DNA from: Edaphobacter bradus
Lineage (GTDB): Bacteria; Acidobacteriota; Terriglobia; Terriglobales; Acidobacteriaceae
NCBI RefSeq assembly: GCF_025685645.1
Contig: NZ_JAGSYF010000001.1
Span: forward strand, 1,364,001-1,428,000
Reading direction: 5' to 3'
DNA: 64,000 nucleotides
In this document: one piece after another, positions 9,054-20,281 of the stretch
How the letters are laid out: each line of letters begins with the position of its first letter
How positions within the stretch are numbered: the stretch's first letter is position 1
Position numbers and translations under genes: made by a program
Notes under the pieces: model-generated
Told to the model about the DNA's origin: nothing
What the model saw: only the letters and a program-made list of their open reading frames with translations
The model's database searches: none

Positions 9054-9377
9054 CTACCAGTCTGCGGCAAGGTCTTCCCAAATTGGATTGGCTTGCTCGA
9101 TGAGTTCGATCTTCCTCTGGCGGTTCCAGTCCTTTAACTCTTTTTCGCGAGCGATCGCGTTGTGCACATAGGCGAACCGCTCGTAATAGACAAGCCGCGT
9201 GACTCTATATCGTGCTGTATATGTATTTGGGCGAAGCTCGCGATGCTGTAAGACTCTTGCAACAATATTGTTTGTGACTCCGATATAGAGATTGCGGGAG
9301 CGACTCGCGAGAATGTAGGTGTAGAAGATGTACTCGCGACCTGCCATTGGTTTGAATCTAGCAATTCCATAAGGCAT
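9054..9377 (-). CDS. GIY-YIG nuclease family protein
   Basis: Single-domain GIY-YIG protein of 107 residues (97 if the internal ATG at 9347 is used). The two short strands read YTYIL and LYIGVT, and the helix arginine and RVLQHRE / KELKDWNR segments match the UPF0213-like group; the metal-binding glutamate is probably in REKELKDW. In the gene's direction the flanking repeat lies directly upstream, placing GGAGGA 13 bases before the ATG at 9377. The composition is visibly more AT-rich than neighbouring genes, which with the flanking inverted repeats suggests a mobile unit. Function in DNA processing is inferred from family only. Confidence 0.85.
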   Translation of the reverse strand: MPYGIARFKPMAGREYIFYTYILASRSRNLYIGVTNNIVARVLQHRELRPNTYTARYRVTRLVYYERFAYVHNAIAREKELKDWNRQRKIELIEQANPIWEDLAADW

Positions 9378-9381
9378 AGAG

Positions 9382-9415
9382 AAGCAGATTCCTCCGCTGC
9401 GCTGCGGAATGACAA
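9382..9415 (-). repeat. Dispersed REP-like repeat, family 1, right flank of GIY-YIG gene
   Basis: Inverted copy of the unit at 8995-9028, differing at a few positions in the centre (GCAGCGCAGC versus GTAGCGAAGC). It supplies the region just upstream of the GIY-YIG start codon. Confidence 0.85.
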
Positions 9416-9465
9416 TCAGTATGCCTGGCGGACGTTAACCAGTACCTCACCTCGCTCGCAGTGTG

Positions 9466-9600
9466 TCATCGCATTGGTTGATAACCTAATCCAAATCGTA
9501 GACACCGCCCTACTCTCCGCCACCCAACGCAGGCACCACAATTAGCCCGTCGTCCCAGTGCACCCAAGCACCCACGGCGTCTTACTGCGCGCCTCGCAAA
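9466..9600 (+). pseudogene. Decayed duplicate of the 5' part of the YkgJ-like gene
   Basis: Bases 9485-9532 match 9949-9996 of the downstream YkgJ-like gene at 46 of 48 positions. Weaker similarity continues to CCACGGCGTCTT (9572-9583), which corresponds to CCACGGAGTCTT (10039-10050) with a 3-base length difference. Two of the four cysteine codons of the intact gene are lost and no open frame remains. It sits directly after the repeat-flanked nuclease gene. Confidence 0.7.
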
Positions 9601-9658
9601 AATGATCACGCGCGGCCCCACCTTGTTTCACAACCTCTCAGCATGAGAGCATTTCTCC

Positions 9659-9862
9659 ATGAGTGATTTCATCCCTAAAGCATCCGAAATAAAGGTACGT
9701 GGGTTGGGCCCTAAAGCACAGAAACTCCAGGCAGCGCGCGAAAAAGCTGCGAAAGCGAAGAGCGGCGGAAACCCAATCGCCGGATCGTCCACGGCCTCAG
9801 TCAAGGCGAAAGATTCTTTCGCCGGCACGAAGAAGACGACCTTCCAGCGCAAATCCGTCTAG
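9659..9862 (+). CDS. Small basic hypothetical protein
   Basis: A 67-residue ORF beginning MSDFIPKASEIKVRG, rich in lysine, alanine and serine, without membrane segments or cysteines. I do not recognise the family. It lies between the pseudogene copy and the intact YkgJ-like gene. No strong ribosome binding site precedes the ATG. Codon use is acceptable but less C-ending than neighbours; it may be a real low-complexity DNA- or RNA-associated protein or a chance frame. Confidence 0.45.
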   Translation: MSDFIPKASEIKVRGLGPKAQKLQAAREKAAKAKSGGNPIAGSSTASVKAKDSFAGTKKTTFQRKSV

Positions 9863-9895
9863 CCGGGTAAGGGTGCCCCCTATCTCGATTTTGAG

Positions 9896-10558
9896 ATGTG
9901 GGCATCGCGCGAAGCGCGACCTTTCCACGAATTCATCGTGTTGCAATCCCTAATCCAAATCGCAGACGCCGCCCTACTCTCCGCCACCCAACGCAGCGGC
10001 TCACACCTGGTCTGCCGCCCCGGCTGTACCCAATGCTGCCACGGAGTCTTCCCCATCTCCCGGCGGGACGCAGCCCGCCTACGCGAAGGCCTCCAGGCCC
10101 TCGAACAATCCGATCCAGCAAAATCGCAACGCATCCAAGCCCGAGCAGCCGAATCCCTCGCCCGCCTGAACCCACACTTCCCCGGCGACACCTCCACCGG
10201 CATCCTCTCTGGAGACTACGAAACCTCGCCCCTCTTCGCCGACGAAGCCGAAAACGCTCTAGGCGACAACGAGCCATGCCCCGTCCTCGACCCCACCACC
10301 GGAACCTGCGACCTCTACGAAGACCGCCCCATCGTCTGCCGTACCTTCGGTCCTCCCATGCGGACCGCCGACGGCAACCTCGCCACCTGCGAACTCTGCT
10401 ACATCCACGCCACCACTGAAGAGATCGCCGCCTGCGAACTCGACCCCACCATCCCCGCACAGGAAGCTGCCAGCAACGAAGCCTGGAATACCGTCCACAA
10501 CCTCCACGGCGAGACCCTCATCACCTACGCTCTCCGCGGCCCAAACCCCAGCCGCTAA
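9896..10558 (+). CDS. YkgJ-family cysteine cluster protein
   Basis: 220 residues of the CxCxxCxxCC zinc/iron-chelating family. The first cluster is Cys40-x3-Cys44-x2-Cys47-Cys48 (CRPGCTQCC), followed about 90 residues later by the second cluster, CPVLDPTTGTC then VCRTFG. The biochemical role of the family is unsettled. GTG at 9938 is an alternative start that would give MLQSLIQIAD. The 3' end overlaps the convergent secreted-protein gene by four bases. Confidence 0.8.
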   Translation: MWASREARPFHEFIVLQSLIQIADAALLSATQRSGSHLVCRPGCTQCCHGVFPISRRDAARLREGLQALEQSDPAKSQRIQARAAESLARLNPHFPGDTSTGILSGDYETSPLFADEAENALGDNEPCPVLDPTTGTCDLYEDRPIVCRTFGPPMRTADGNLATCELCYIHATTEEIAACELDPTIPAQEAASNEAWNTVHNLHGETLITYALRGPNPSR

Positions 10559-11586
10559 TGCGGAGGACTCGTTCCCTCCGCAGGCTGCGGAAGTGGCGTG
10601 CGCACTCCGCTCGACGTAACGCCCGCCATCCCCGGCACATCCGTCACCTCAGCATCGTCTACCGCAAACACTCTCGCGTCCTTAGGCAGCTTCAACCTGC
10701 CATCAAACAGATACGCCACAACAATCCCACCGGTTACCTCGGGATTCAGCACCACCAGCGGGATCAGGTACTTCTTGCTCTTCACCAGCGACTCGGCAAC
10801 GCCGTCCACGCCATGGCTCCGCGGCGCGCTCCCTTTTACTTGCGGGATCACAAACGCCGACATATGCACCTCAGGATGCTTTCTCCCATACTTCACCAGC
10901 GAACGAGCCACCTGTTTAGGGGTCATCAAGCCCGCGTCGGCAAAAAAGTTCCGATGGATCGCATGCGGAAGGTAAATATCCAGCACTACCCGCGAAAAAT
11001 CCGCGCAGTTATGGAAGAACAGGTTGAAGTGCCCCACATTTCTCTTGTCGTTCACGTACTCCACGAACCGCTCATCCTGCTCCGGCGTGCTCTCCACCTC
11101 AAACCCATGGATCGTTCGGTCATACGAAGCCCCGACGAGTTGCGTCCACTCCCCGCCCGGTGCCAGGCCCTTCTTGTTGTCCGGAGCCAGCGCTTCGAGA
11201 TAGTTTCTCCGGTACGCATCACGCAGCCCCGCAACCGCCGCATTGTCCACCATAGCCGGTATCTCATCCACGGAGTTCACCGCATACAGATAAGGAATCA
11301 GCGGCACTGCAATCCAGTCATATCCATTCATCTTGTGATACCTGCTGATCACCACGCCGTACTCACCCTTGCGGCACATCCGCAGCGCGGTCGGCGACTC
11401 CGCACAAACATGATTCAGATAAACCGCCGCATGTCCAGTCGGATTGAACGCCCCGAAATCTCCATATGGCTCTTCCATCAGCAGAGCGACAGAGGCGTGC
11501 GCCCTCGCGCCATGGAACAGCATCGCCACAATCCCGATCATCATCCACACACTCCAGCGCTCACTCCTTGCTCTGCAGGCGCCCAT
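10555..11586 (-). CDS. Secreted protein with a permuted NlpC/P60 (LRAT-like) His...Asn-Cys arrangement
   Basis: 343 residues with an N-terminal signal sequence (VWMMIGIVAMLFHGARAHA, roughly 13-31). His52 in PTGHAAVYLNH and the pair Asn193-Cys194 in FHNCADFSR are arranged histidine-first, cysteine-last, as in circularly permuted papain-like NlpC/P60 and LRAT proteins. Such proteins are lipid or peptide amidases/acyltransferases; which applies here is unknown. The C-terminal third has a hydrophobic stretch (KYLIPLVVLNP) and a proline-rich tail. It may be an envelope hydrolase. The assignment rests on the residue pattern, not on close recognition. Confidence 0.6.
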   Translation of the reverse strand: MGACRARSERWSVWMMIGIVAMLFHGARAHASVALLMEEPYGDFGAFNPTGHAAVYLNHVCAESPTALRMCRKGEYGVVISRYHKMNGYDWIAVPLIPYLYAVNSVDEIPAMVDNAAVAGLRDAYRRNYLEALAPDNKKGLAPGGEWTQLVGASYDRTIHGFEVESTPEQDERFVEYVNDKRNVGHFNLFFHNCADFSRVVLDIYLPHAIHRNFFADAGLMTPKQVARSLVKYGRKHPEVHMSAFVIPQVKGSAPRSHGVDGVAESLVKSKKYLIPLVVLNPEVTGGIVVAYLFDGRLKLPKDARVFAVDDAEVTDVPGMAGVTSSGVRTPLPQPAEGTSPPH

Positions 11587-11681
11587 ATCCCTCCACTCAA
11601 TGACATATTCCGCTTAAACAACGAAGGCTCAGATAAAGTCGCGCACGGCAGCTTCTTCATCACTGAGCGATAATCAATTTC

Positions 11682-12287
11682 GTGACCGAACCCCACAACA
11701 TCACTCTCGCCGTAACCGGAGCCAGCGGCAGCATCTACGCTGCTGAGATGCTTCGCGCCCTCGCCGCAGACCCTCGTGTCGCAAAAATAAATTTCATCGC
11801 CTCTGAAAACTCCCTCCGCGTCTTCGCTGAAGAGCTCCAGCTCAGCGGTCGCAACGCCCTCGCCGAAAAGCTCCTCGGCTCACCCTCAGCCAAAGTCCAC
11901 CAGCACGCCGACTCCGACATCGGAGCCAGCATCGCCAGCGGCAGCTATCCCACCTCGGCCATGATCATCCTTCCCTGCTCCATGGGAACCCTCGCCGCCA
12001 TCGCCAACGGCCTTGCCTCCAACCTCATCCATCGCGCCGCCGACGTCACCCTCAAGGAGCGCCGCCCGCTCATCCTCTGCGTCCGCGAGACCCCCTTCAA
12101 TCGCATCCACCTGCGCAACATGCAGCTCGCGTCTGACGCCGGGGCCACCATCTTTCCCGTCATCCCCACGCTCTACAACCAACCGCAAAGCATCTGCGAG
12201 ATGGCCCGCCAGTACGTCTGCCGCGTCCTCGCTCACGTCGGCCTGTCCCAGCCAGACGCCTACCAGTGGCACCCCGACGAAGACTAG
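11682..12287 (+). CDS. ubiX: Flavin prenyltransferase UbiX
   Basis: Makes prenylated FMN, the cofactor of UbiD-type decarboxylases, from FMN and dimethylallyl phosphate. 201 residues with the expected N-terminal flavin-binding motif VTGASGSIYAAE and the later SYPTSAMIILPCSMGTLAAI and NLIHRAADVTLKERRPL motifs. The start is GTG at 11682. No ubiD is visible nearby, so the user of the cofactor lies elsewhere. It converges with the following hydrolase gene, with stop codons overlapping. Confidence 0.93.
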   Translation: MTEPHNITLAVTGASGSIYAAEMLRALAADPRVAKINFIASENSLRVFAEELQLSGRNALAEKLLGSPSAKVHQHADSDIGASIASGSYPTSAMIILPCSMGTLAAIANGLASNLIHRAADVTLKERRPLILCVRETPFNRIHLRNMQLASDAGATIFPVIPTLYNQPQSICEMARQYVCRVLAHVGLSQPDAYQWHPDED

Positions 12288-13237
12288 TTCCCCGCAACAG
12301 TCTTCTCCCCACCGGTGGCAGGCGACTCCGCCTTCAGAAACTCCACCGTGCCCTTCACTACTGGCTTCCAGCACTCCGCCGGAGCCAGATGCCCGCACCC
12401 ATCCACCACTAACAACGACGAACCCGGAATCAGGCCATGAATCTTCTCGCCCGTCGAAAGTGGAATCAGATCATCGTGCGATCCCCACACCACCAGCGTC
12501 GGCTCCTTTACATCGTGCAGCCGAAAGTCCAGCAGATCGTGCCCGTTCGTCATCGCCGACATGCTGCGCTCCACGACCCACCCATTCCCCGCGATCCGCC
12601 GCAAAATAGCTTCGCCTACAAACCCCGGCACCACGCGCGGATGCGGCGAAAGCATCTTCATCAACTGCGTAATCCCCGCCTGATCTGCCGGCACAAACAG
12701 TTCCGGCCCAAAGCTCGCGGGAAAATAAATCCCAGCGCTGTCATACACCACCAGCCGATCCACCAGCTCCGGATGATCCAGCGCCAGTTTCATCGAGATC
12801 CATCCACCCATCGACCATCCGCCCACGTCGGCTTTGGCCAGATGCATCGCCTGCATATACTTCACCACCACGTCCTCTTCCATCGAGATCGAGTAGCTCA
12901 CGTCCGGCTTCTGCGATCTCCCATAGCCCAGCAGGTCCGGCACATATACGTGGAATCCCTGCGCCGCCAGCGCCGGAATCATCTTCGCCCAGTCCTCCCC
13001 CCGAGCACCCAATCCATGCACCAGCAGCAGCGGAGTGCCGCCCCCTCCAGCCGGCTGCGCCTCAAAGTAGTGCAGCCTGTACCCGCCTGCCTCCACATAA
13101 TCGCTCTTCACACCCTCGCGCCACAGCGCAAGCCGAAGCTGCTGATCCGTTACCCATAGCGGATGGAAGTAAAACACCAGGCCGCCGACAACCAGAACAA
13201 GCACTACAACTGAAAGAATCCGCAACCCAGTCCTCAT
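12284..13237 (-). CDS. Alpha/beta hydrolase, membrane-anchored
   Basis: 317 residues. An N-terminal hydrophobic helix (about 6-24) probably anchors or exports the enzyme. The oxyanion loop HGLGARGEDW, nucleophile elbow GWSMGGW with Ser142, and C-terminal His282 in DGCGHLAP form the standard triad. The natural ester or C-C substrate is unknown. Its ATG overlaps the stop of the NUDIX gene by four bases, so it is the last gene of a three-gene operon. Confidence 0.85.
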   Translation of the reverse strand: MRTGLRILSVVVLVLVVGGLVFYFHPLWVTDQQLRLALWREGVKSDYVEAGGYRLHYFEAQPAGGGGTPLLLVHGLGARGEDWAKMIPALAAQGFHVYVPDLLGYGRSQKPDVSYSISMEEDVVVKYMQAMHLAKADVGGWSMGGWISMKLALDHPELVDRLVVYDSAGIYFPASFGPELFVPADQAGITQLMKMLSPHPRVVPGFVGEAILRRIAGNGWVVERSMSAMTNGHDLLDFRLHDVKEPTLVVWGSHDDLIPLSTGEKIHGLIPGSSLLVVDGCGHLAPAECWKPVVKGTVEFLKAESPATGGEKTVAGN

Positions 13238-13707
13238 CTCTTCATTGTCTCCGCGAGCTTCAGAGCTTTTGCAATCACGCCCAGTGTAGGCTCAGCCAGG
13301 CCATACGCAGAAGAGAAAATCTCGTCGCGCTTCACCCACTCGGCGGCCTCGGCATCGTCTCCACATACCGGCTCGCTCCGCGTGTCCTCAGCAAGACACA
13401 ACCACTCCACCAGCACATAATGGTACTGCACGCGGCCATCGTCATCACGCATGATGCGGTCAAGCGTCGTGACAATCTCCACCGGCTGCACGCGCACGGC
13501 GGTCTCTTCCAGGACCTCGCGCGCCACGCCCTCTGCGGTCGTCTCGCCCAGTTCCAGCAGGCCACCGGGCAGCGACCACGTCCCACGCAGCGGCTCCCGC
13601 CCGCGCCGCACCAGCAGAATCTCATCTCCGCGCACGACCACTGCCGCCACACCCACCATCGGCGACGCTGGATACTCCCGCTCCACCCTCTCGACCTCGT
13701 TACTCAC
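13234..13707 (-). CDS. NUDIX hydrolase
   Basis: 157 residues with a complete Nudix box between Gly49 and Glu68: G-x5-E-x7-REVLEE, the metal-binding helix for pyrophosphate hydrolysis. The substrate (ADP-ribose, NADH or oxidised nucleotides) cannot be told from the sequence. Start and stop both overlap neighbouring genes by four bases (ATGA), indicating translational coupling with the nitroreductase upstream and the hydrolase downstream. Confidence 0.88.
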   Translation of the reverse strand: MSNEVERVEREYPASPMVGVAAVVVRGDEILLVRRGREPLRGTWSLPGGLLELGETTAEGVAREVLEETAVRVQPVEIVTTLDRIMRDDDGRVQYHYVLVEWLCLAEDTRSEPVCGDDAEAAEWVKRDEIFSSAYGLAEPTLGVIAKALKLAETMKR

Positions 13708-14369
13708 TTCAGCGGCTTGCCGTACTCTTCCCCGAACACTGTATGCCCCATCTCGAAGCGGCCGCCGTTGTACTTATCCGGCCCCTTCAGATGCCCCACT
13801 CCCAGCAGCGCCACCACCCAGTAGCTCATCGGCAGCCGCAGCACCTCATGCACCCTCTCCTGCTCAAACCCTTCCATCGGAGCCGTGTCGTATCCCATCA
13901 CCTCGGCCATCAGCAGCATGTGGGTAAAGGCCAGCGTCACCTGCTTCGTCAGCCACGACTGCATCTGCTCGGTCGAAAAATTCGCCATGTAATTTGAGAC
14001 CCGCACCTCGGCCTGGGCCGCATATGCCTCCGGCATTCCTCCGTTGCGCCCCATCTTCAGCATCATATCCAGGTCCTTGCGCCACGCGTCCGCATCGCCA
14101 CAGGCCACAATCACCGCGGACGCCTCTTCCACCTTCGCCTGGTTGAAGCTCGCCGCCCGCAGCTTCTTCTTCTGCTCCAGCGACTGCACTACGATAAACC
14201 GCCATGGCTGCAGGTTGAACCCGCTCGGAGCATGCAGGCCCGCGTTCAGAATCTGCTTCAGGTCTTCGGCAGGAATCGGCGTCCCATCAAAGCTGGGTGT
14301 CGCGCGTCGCTCCTCAATCGCCTGTATCAAAGTCTTCTTGATCTTTGCCATCATGCTCTTCTTTACCAC
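13704..14369 (-). CDS. Nitroreductase-family flavoprotein
   Basis: 221 residues; FMN-dependent NAD(P)H oxidoreductase fold. Recognisable are the N-terminal ERRATPSFDGTPIP, the FMN-contact HAPSGFNLQPWRFIVVQ and the C-terminal MGHTVFGEEYGKP. Likely reduces nitro or quinone compounds; physiological substrate unknown. First gene of the overlapping operon. ATG codons at 14369, 14354 and 14351 are all possible; family homology begins after the last. Confidence 0.85.
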   Translation of the reverse strand: MVKKSMMAKIKKTLIQAIEERRATPSFDGTPIPAEDLKQILNAGLHAPSGFNLQPWRFIVVQSLEQKKKLRAASFNQAKVEEASAVIVACGDADAWRKDLDMMLKMGRNGGMPEAYAAQAEVRVSNYMANFSTEQMQSWLTKQVTLAFTHMLLMAEVMGYDTAPMEGFEQERVHEVLRLPMSYWVVALLGVGHLKGPDKYNGGRFEMGHTVFGEEYGKPLK

Positions 14370-14513
14370 GGAGTCTCAAATTGGTCCTGCAAACAGGATG
14401 CGATGCCGCCCGCCCCGATCACCAGTTCAGATTCATCCCGTCCTCCGCGGAAACGTCTTTCAAGATACCATCGCCATATCAAATCATCGTCACTACGCCT
14501 GGATCGCCGCTGC

Positions 14514-15551
14514 TCATGGAATCTCGTTCATCGCATGCTCGGTTGCAAGCGGGTTCTGTCCCGGCGCCTCGGCAAAGATCCACACTCCATGAAATCCCTT
14601 GCGCATCTCCGGATACGCCGCCAGCAGCGCGGCCATCGCGCTCTCATTCCGCTTGCGCGCAGCCGCTGGGTCGCCGATCGCGTCCACCTTCAACCTGGCT
14701 GCCACATCCAGCTTGTCCTTCGCAAGCGAATCATCTGTTCCGATCCCGGTAAAGTGGTACTCCGCTCCATCCGTCCCGCGCACCACGAGCGGAGCCGTCG
14801 CACTCACCCCCTCCGACGCGGCCGGAGGGGTCGCCGCTGACTCCTCCAACTTCAGCTTCTCAAGATGCGAACTCTGGATAAAGTTCGCCGGATTCAGCAG
14901 ACTCTCAGCCTGCAGATAATACAGCCACGCATTCCACCGCTCCTTGTCCTTCGCCATCACGCGCGCCTGCGTCCAGTACCACAGTCCATCGTGGCCTGCT
15001 GCTGTCATCGGCTTCGGATAAAAGCCCGTCATCAGCCACGGTCCCTCCTCCTGCCGCATCAGGAACGAGAGCCGCCACGGAGTCGCGCCGTGCGCCTCCA
15101 CAATCGCAAATCCATACCTCCCCGGAGGCAGCGTGGGAATCGTGAATTCCGCCTCCGCGATCGTCTGGTTCAGCGAGCACAAAAACTGCGCCTCAGGCGC
15201 CGACCCATCCGCTCCCAGCTTCAGATCGCTCGCTTCCAGCAGATACACCTGCTCCACCACCAGCCTCGCGTCCTTCACCTTCGCCGATGTTGCTGCCACT
15301 GCATTCTCAATCGCCCTGAAGTCCTTCGCGTACTCGGGTACCGTCATCGCGCGAACAGCAGACGCGTCCCCCGCCTGAACCTTCTCCGCCAGCCCTCGTC
15401 CGGCTGCCGCCAGTGCGTCGCGAACTGTCGCAGTCATCGCCGACTGCGTGGTGCAACTCTCTCCCAGCGCCGCGCCTCCACCCACCAGAAGCATCAACGC
15501 CATCGCGGCCGCCGTCGCACCCCGGCCCATACTGTGCCCAATCGCCTGCAT
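14514..15551 (-). CDS. Secreted hypothetical protein
   Basis: 345 residues beginning MQAIGHSMGRG and a signal peptide (hydrophobic AAAMALMLLVGGGAALG). The start at 15551 was chosen because GAGGAGGAGTGG lies just upstream; the frame is open eight codons further but that would spoil the signal sequence. The mature part has a helical region (about 45-95), a beta-rich middle and a helix-rich end. I do not recognise the family and make no functional call. Adjacent genes on either side are in other operons. Confidence 0.7.
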   Translation of the reverse strand: MQAIGHSMGRGATAAAMALMLLVGGGAALGESCTTQSAMTATVRDALAAAGRGLAEKVQAGDASAVRAMTVPEYAKDFRAIENAVAATSAKVKDARLVVEQVYLLEASDLKLGADGSAPEAQFLCSLNQTIAEAEFTIPTLPPGRYGFAIVEAHGATPWRLSFLMRQEEGPWLMTGFYPKPMTAAGHDGLWYWTQARVMAKDKERWNAWLYYLQAESLLNPANFIQSSHLEKLKLEESAATPPAASEGVSATAPLVVRGTDGAEYHFTGIGTDDSLAKDKLDVAARLKVDAIGDPAAARKRNESAMAALLAAYPEMRKGFHGVWIFAEAPGQNPLATEHAMNEIP

Positions 15552-15705
15552 CTTCCACTCCTCCTCGCAAGCCACAACAAGTCTAGTACAACGAGCTCTC
15601 TTCTCTCGCGGACGTAATGGACGCGATAAGCTGTTGACGAATCAGAGGCACACCACAGTGACCTCCGGAACCGTCAATCGTCCTATACTTACTCACACAG
15701 AGACT

Positions 15706-16473
15706 ATGCGGGCCCAAACATCAATCCGGTTCCTCGCTGCCATCGGCCTCTCAGCCTCGGCACTCCTCTGTGCCCAATCGCGCCCCACCCGCCAGCAACC
15801 ACCGGCAAAGACTTCGACGCTGCCGCCAGCCCCTCAGACCGCGACTCCGCCAGTGACCACAGCGCCGGCTGCTCCGCTCACTCCGGCTCAGAGCCCCGCG
15901 CGCCGTGCTGAAGTCACCGTTGCCGCAGGACAGATCACGGTCTCAGCCTACAACTCCAGCCTCAACCAGATCCTCCGCGACATCGCCCGCGCCGAACAGA
16001 TCAAGATCACCGGCGGCGTCATGGACGAGCGCGTCTTCGGCGACTACAGCGGCCCTGCCGGCCAGGTCCTCGCTGCGCTGCTCGACGGCACCAGCAGCAA
16101 CATGCTTCTCGTTCAGGGCAATGGGTCCACGCCGACCGAGCTCATCCTCACTCCACGCACTGGAGGCCCCACGCCCCCCAACCCCAACGCCGTGCGCGCG
16201 GACGACGACGACGCGGGCGACCTGCCGCCGCGCGGGCCGGTTGGGTATCCGCAACCGTCCAGCGAGGCCGGATCCTCACCAGCGCAGCCAAACCCCACTC
16301 CTCCGTCCATCCCGCCAGCAAACATCCGCACCGGAGACACTCCCTCCTCCAGCTCACCCGCTGATTCCACTCAGCAGCAATCGCCCAATGGCGTCAAGAC
16401 GCCGCAGCAGATCTACGAGGACCTCCAGCGCCTCCGCCAGCAGCAGCAGCAACAACAGACAAATCCGCAGTAA
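15706..16473 (+). CDS. Secreted protein with STN-like domain and glutamine-rich tail
   Basis: 255 residues. A signal peptide (residues 1-22, IRFLAAIGLSASALLCAQS) is followed by a proline/threonine-rich linker, one domain resembling the secretin/TonB short N-terminal (STN) fold (SAYNSSLNQILRDIARAEQ ... VLAALLDGTSSNMLLV), and a disordered proline-rich tail ending in eight glutamines. No secretin pore or TonB barrel follows, so it may be a periplasmic adaptor. The ATG at 15706 is the first codon giving a proper signal peptide; a TATACT box lies at 15684-15689. Confidence 0.65.
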   Translation: MRAQTSIRFLAAIGLSASALLCAQSRPTRQQPPAKTSTLPPAPQTATPPVTTAPAAPLTPAQSPARRAEVTVAAGQITVSAYNSSLNQILRDIARAEQIKITGGVMDERVFGDYSGPAGQVLAALLDGTSSNMLLVQGNGSTPTELILTPRTGGPTPPNPNAVRADDDDAGDLPPRGPVGYPQPSSEAGSSPAQPNPTPPSIPPANIRTGDTPSSSSPADSTQQQSPNGVKTPQQIYEDLQRLRQQQQQQQTNPQ

Positions 16474-16510
16474 GCTGCGGATTCTGCCTATGCCGTTGCC
16501 GATGTCTTTT

Positions 16511-16570
16511 TTGTCGTCATTCCGCAGCAGCCTGCCCTGAGCGAAGCCGAATGGGGAGGAATCTGCTTTC
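16511..16570 (+). repeat. Family 1 dispersed repeat, interrupted copy
   Basis: Begins TTGTCGTCATTCCGCAGCAG and ends GGGGAGGAATCTGCTTT, with extra bases containing CCTGAGCGAAGCCGAA in the middle. It lies in the gap downstream of the STN-domain gene. Confidence 0.75.
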
Positions 16571-16726
16571 TTCCAGAGCTACCGAAGAGCCTGCGATGGG
16601 CAAGGCCGAAGACACCTGCCGTTTGCACAAGCCCAATCTCGATTCCGTTCTTTTCAAGAAATCTGGCCAGCCCACCCAAGCCGAGCGCCGATCAGACGTT
16701 ATTCCCGGTCCCTATTCCCTAGGGCT

Positions 16727-16900
16727 CTAGCTCTCCACCGTCTGCGAAGATGCCACCAGCGTCCGCGCCGTCTTCGTCGCAGCCACCTGCTGCGCGTGGA
16801 TCCGGAAGATCCTGAACATCGATGCGCATATCCAATAAGCGACCAGAACACCGAATGCCAAAGACGCCAGCACAGCAGAGATCAGCACTATCGAAATCAC
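16727..16900 (-). CDS. Small single-pass membrane protein
   Basis: A 57-residue ORF starting at GTG (16900) with AGAGGGAG about seven bases upstream. Residues 2-24 form one hydrophobic helix (ISIVLISAVLASLAFGVLV), followed by a basic MFRIFRIHAQQ segment, giving a typical N-out/C-in small membrane protein. I do not recognise a named family. It stands alone between the STN-domain gene and uvrA; the surrounding 600 bases contain no other gene I can support. Confidence 0.6.
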   Translation of the reverse strand: MISIVLISAVLASLAFGVLVAYWICASMFRIFRIHAQQVAATKTARTLVASSQTVES

Positions 16901-17107
16901 AGAAGACTCCCTCTTTCAACATCTTGAAAACCAACCATCATCCCCTGCTTTCCTCATCAGGAAGGGTCGCGGTCTGCACCATTCTTACAGATCGACCGTG
17001 AATTACAATGGCCCGCGAAGCGTCTGCTAGTACAACTTCAGATACATCTCCGCAACCGGAGCCAGCCACGGCCAGTCTCGCGACCCGAGCCTCCTTCGTC
17101 CCTCCAA

Positions 17108-20277
<3,170 letters not shown>

Positions 20278-20281
<4 letters not shown>

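Noticed and set aside
16488..16679. 63-codon minus-strand ORF
   Set aside because: Runs through a family 1 repeat and has no start signals.
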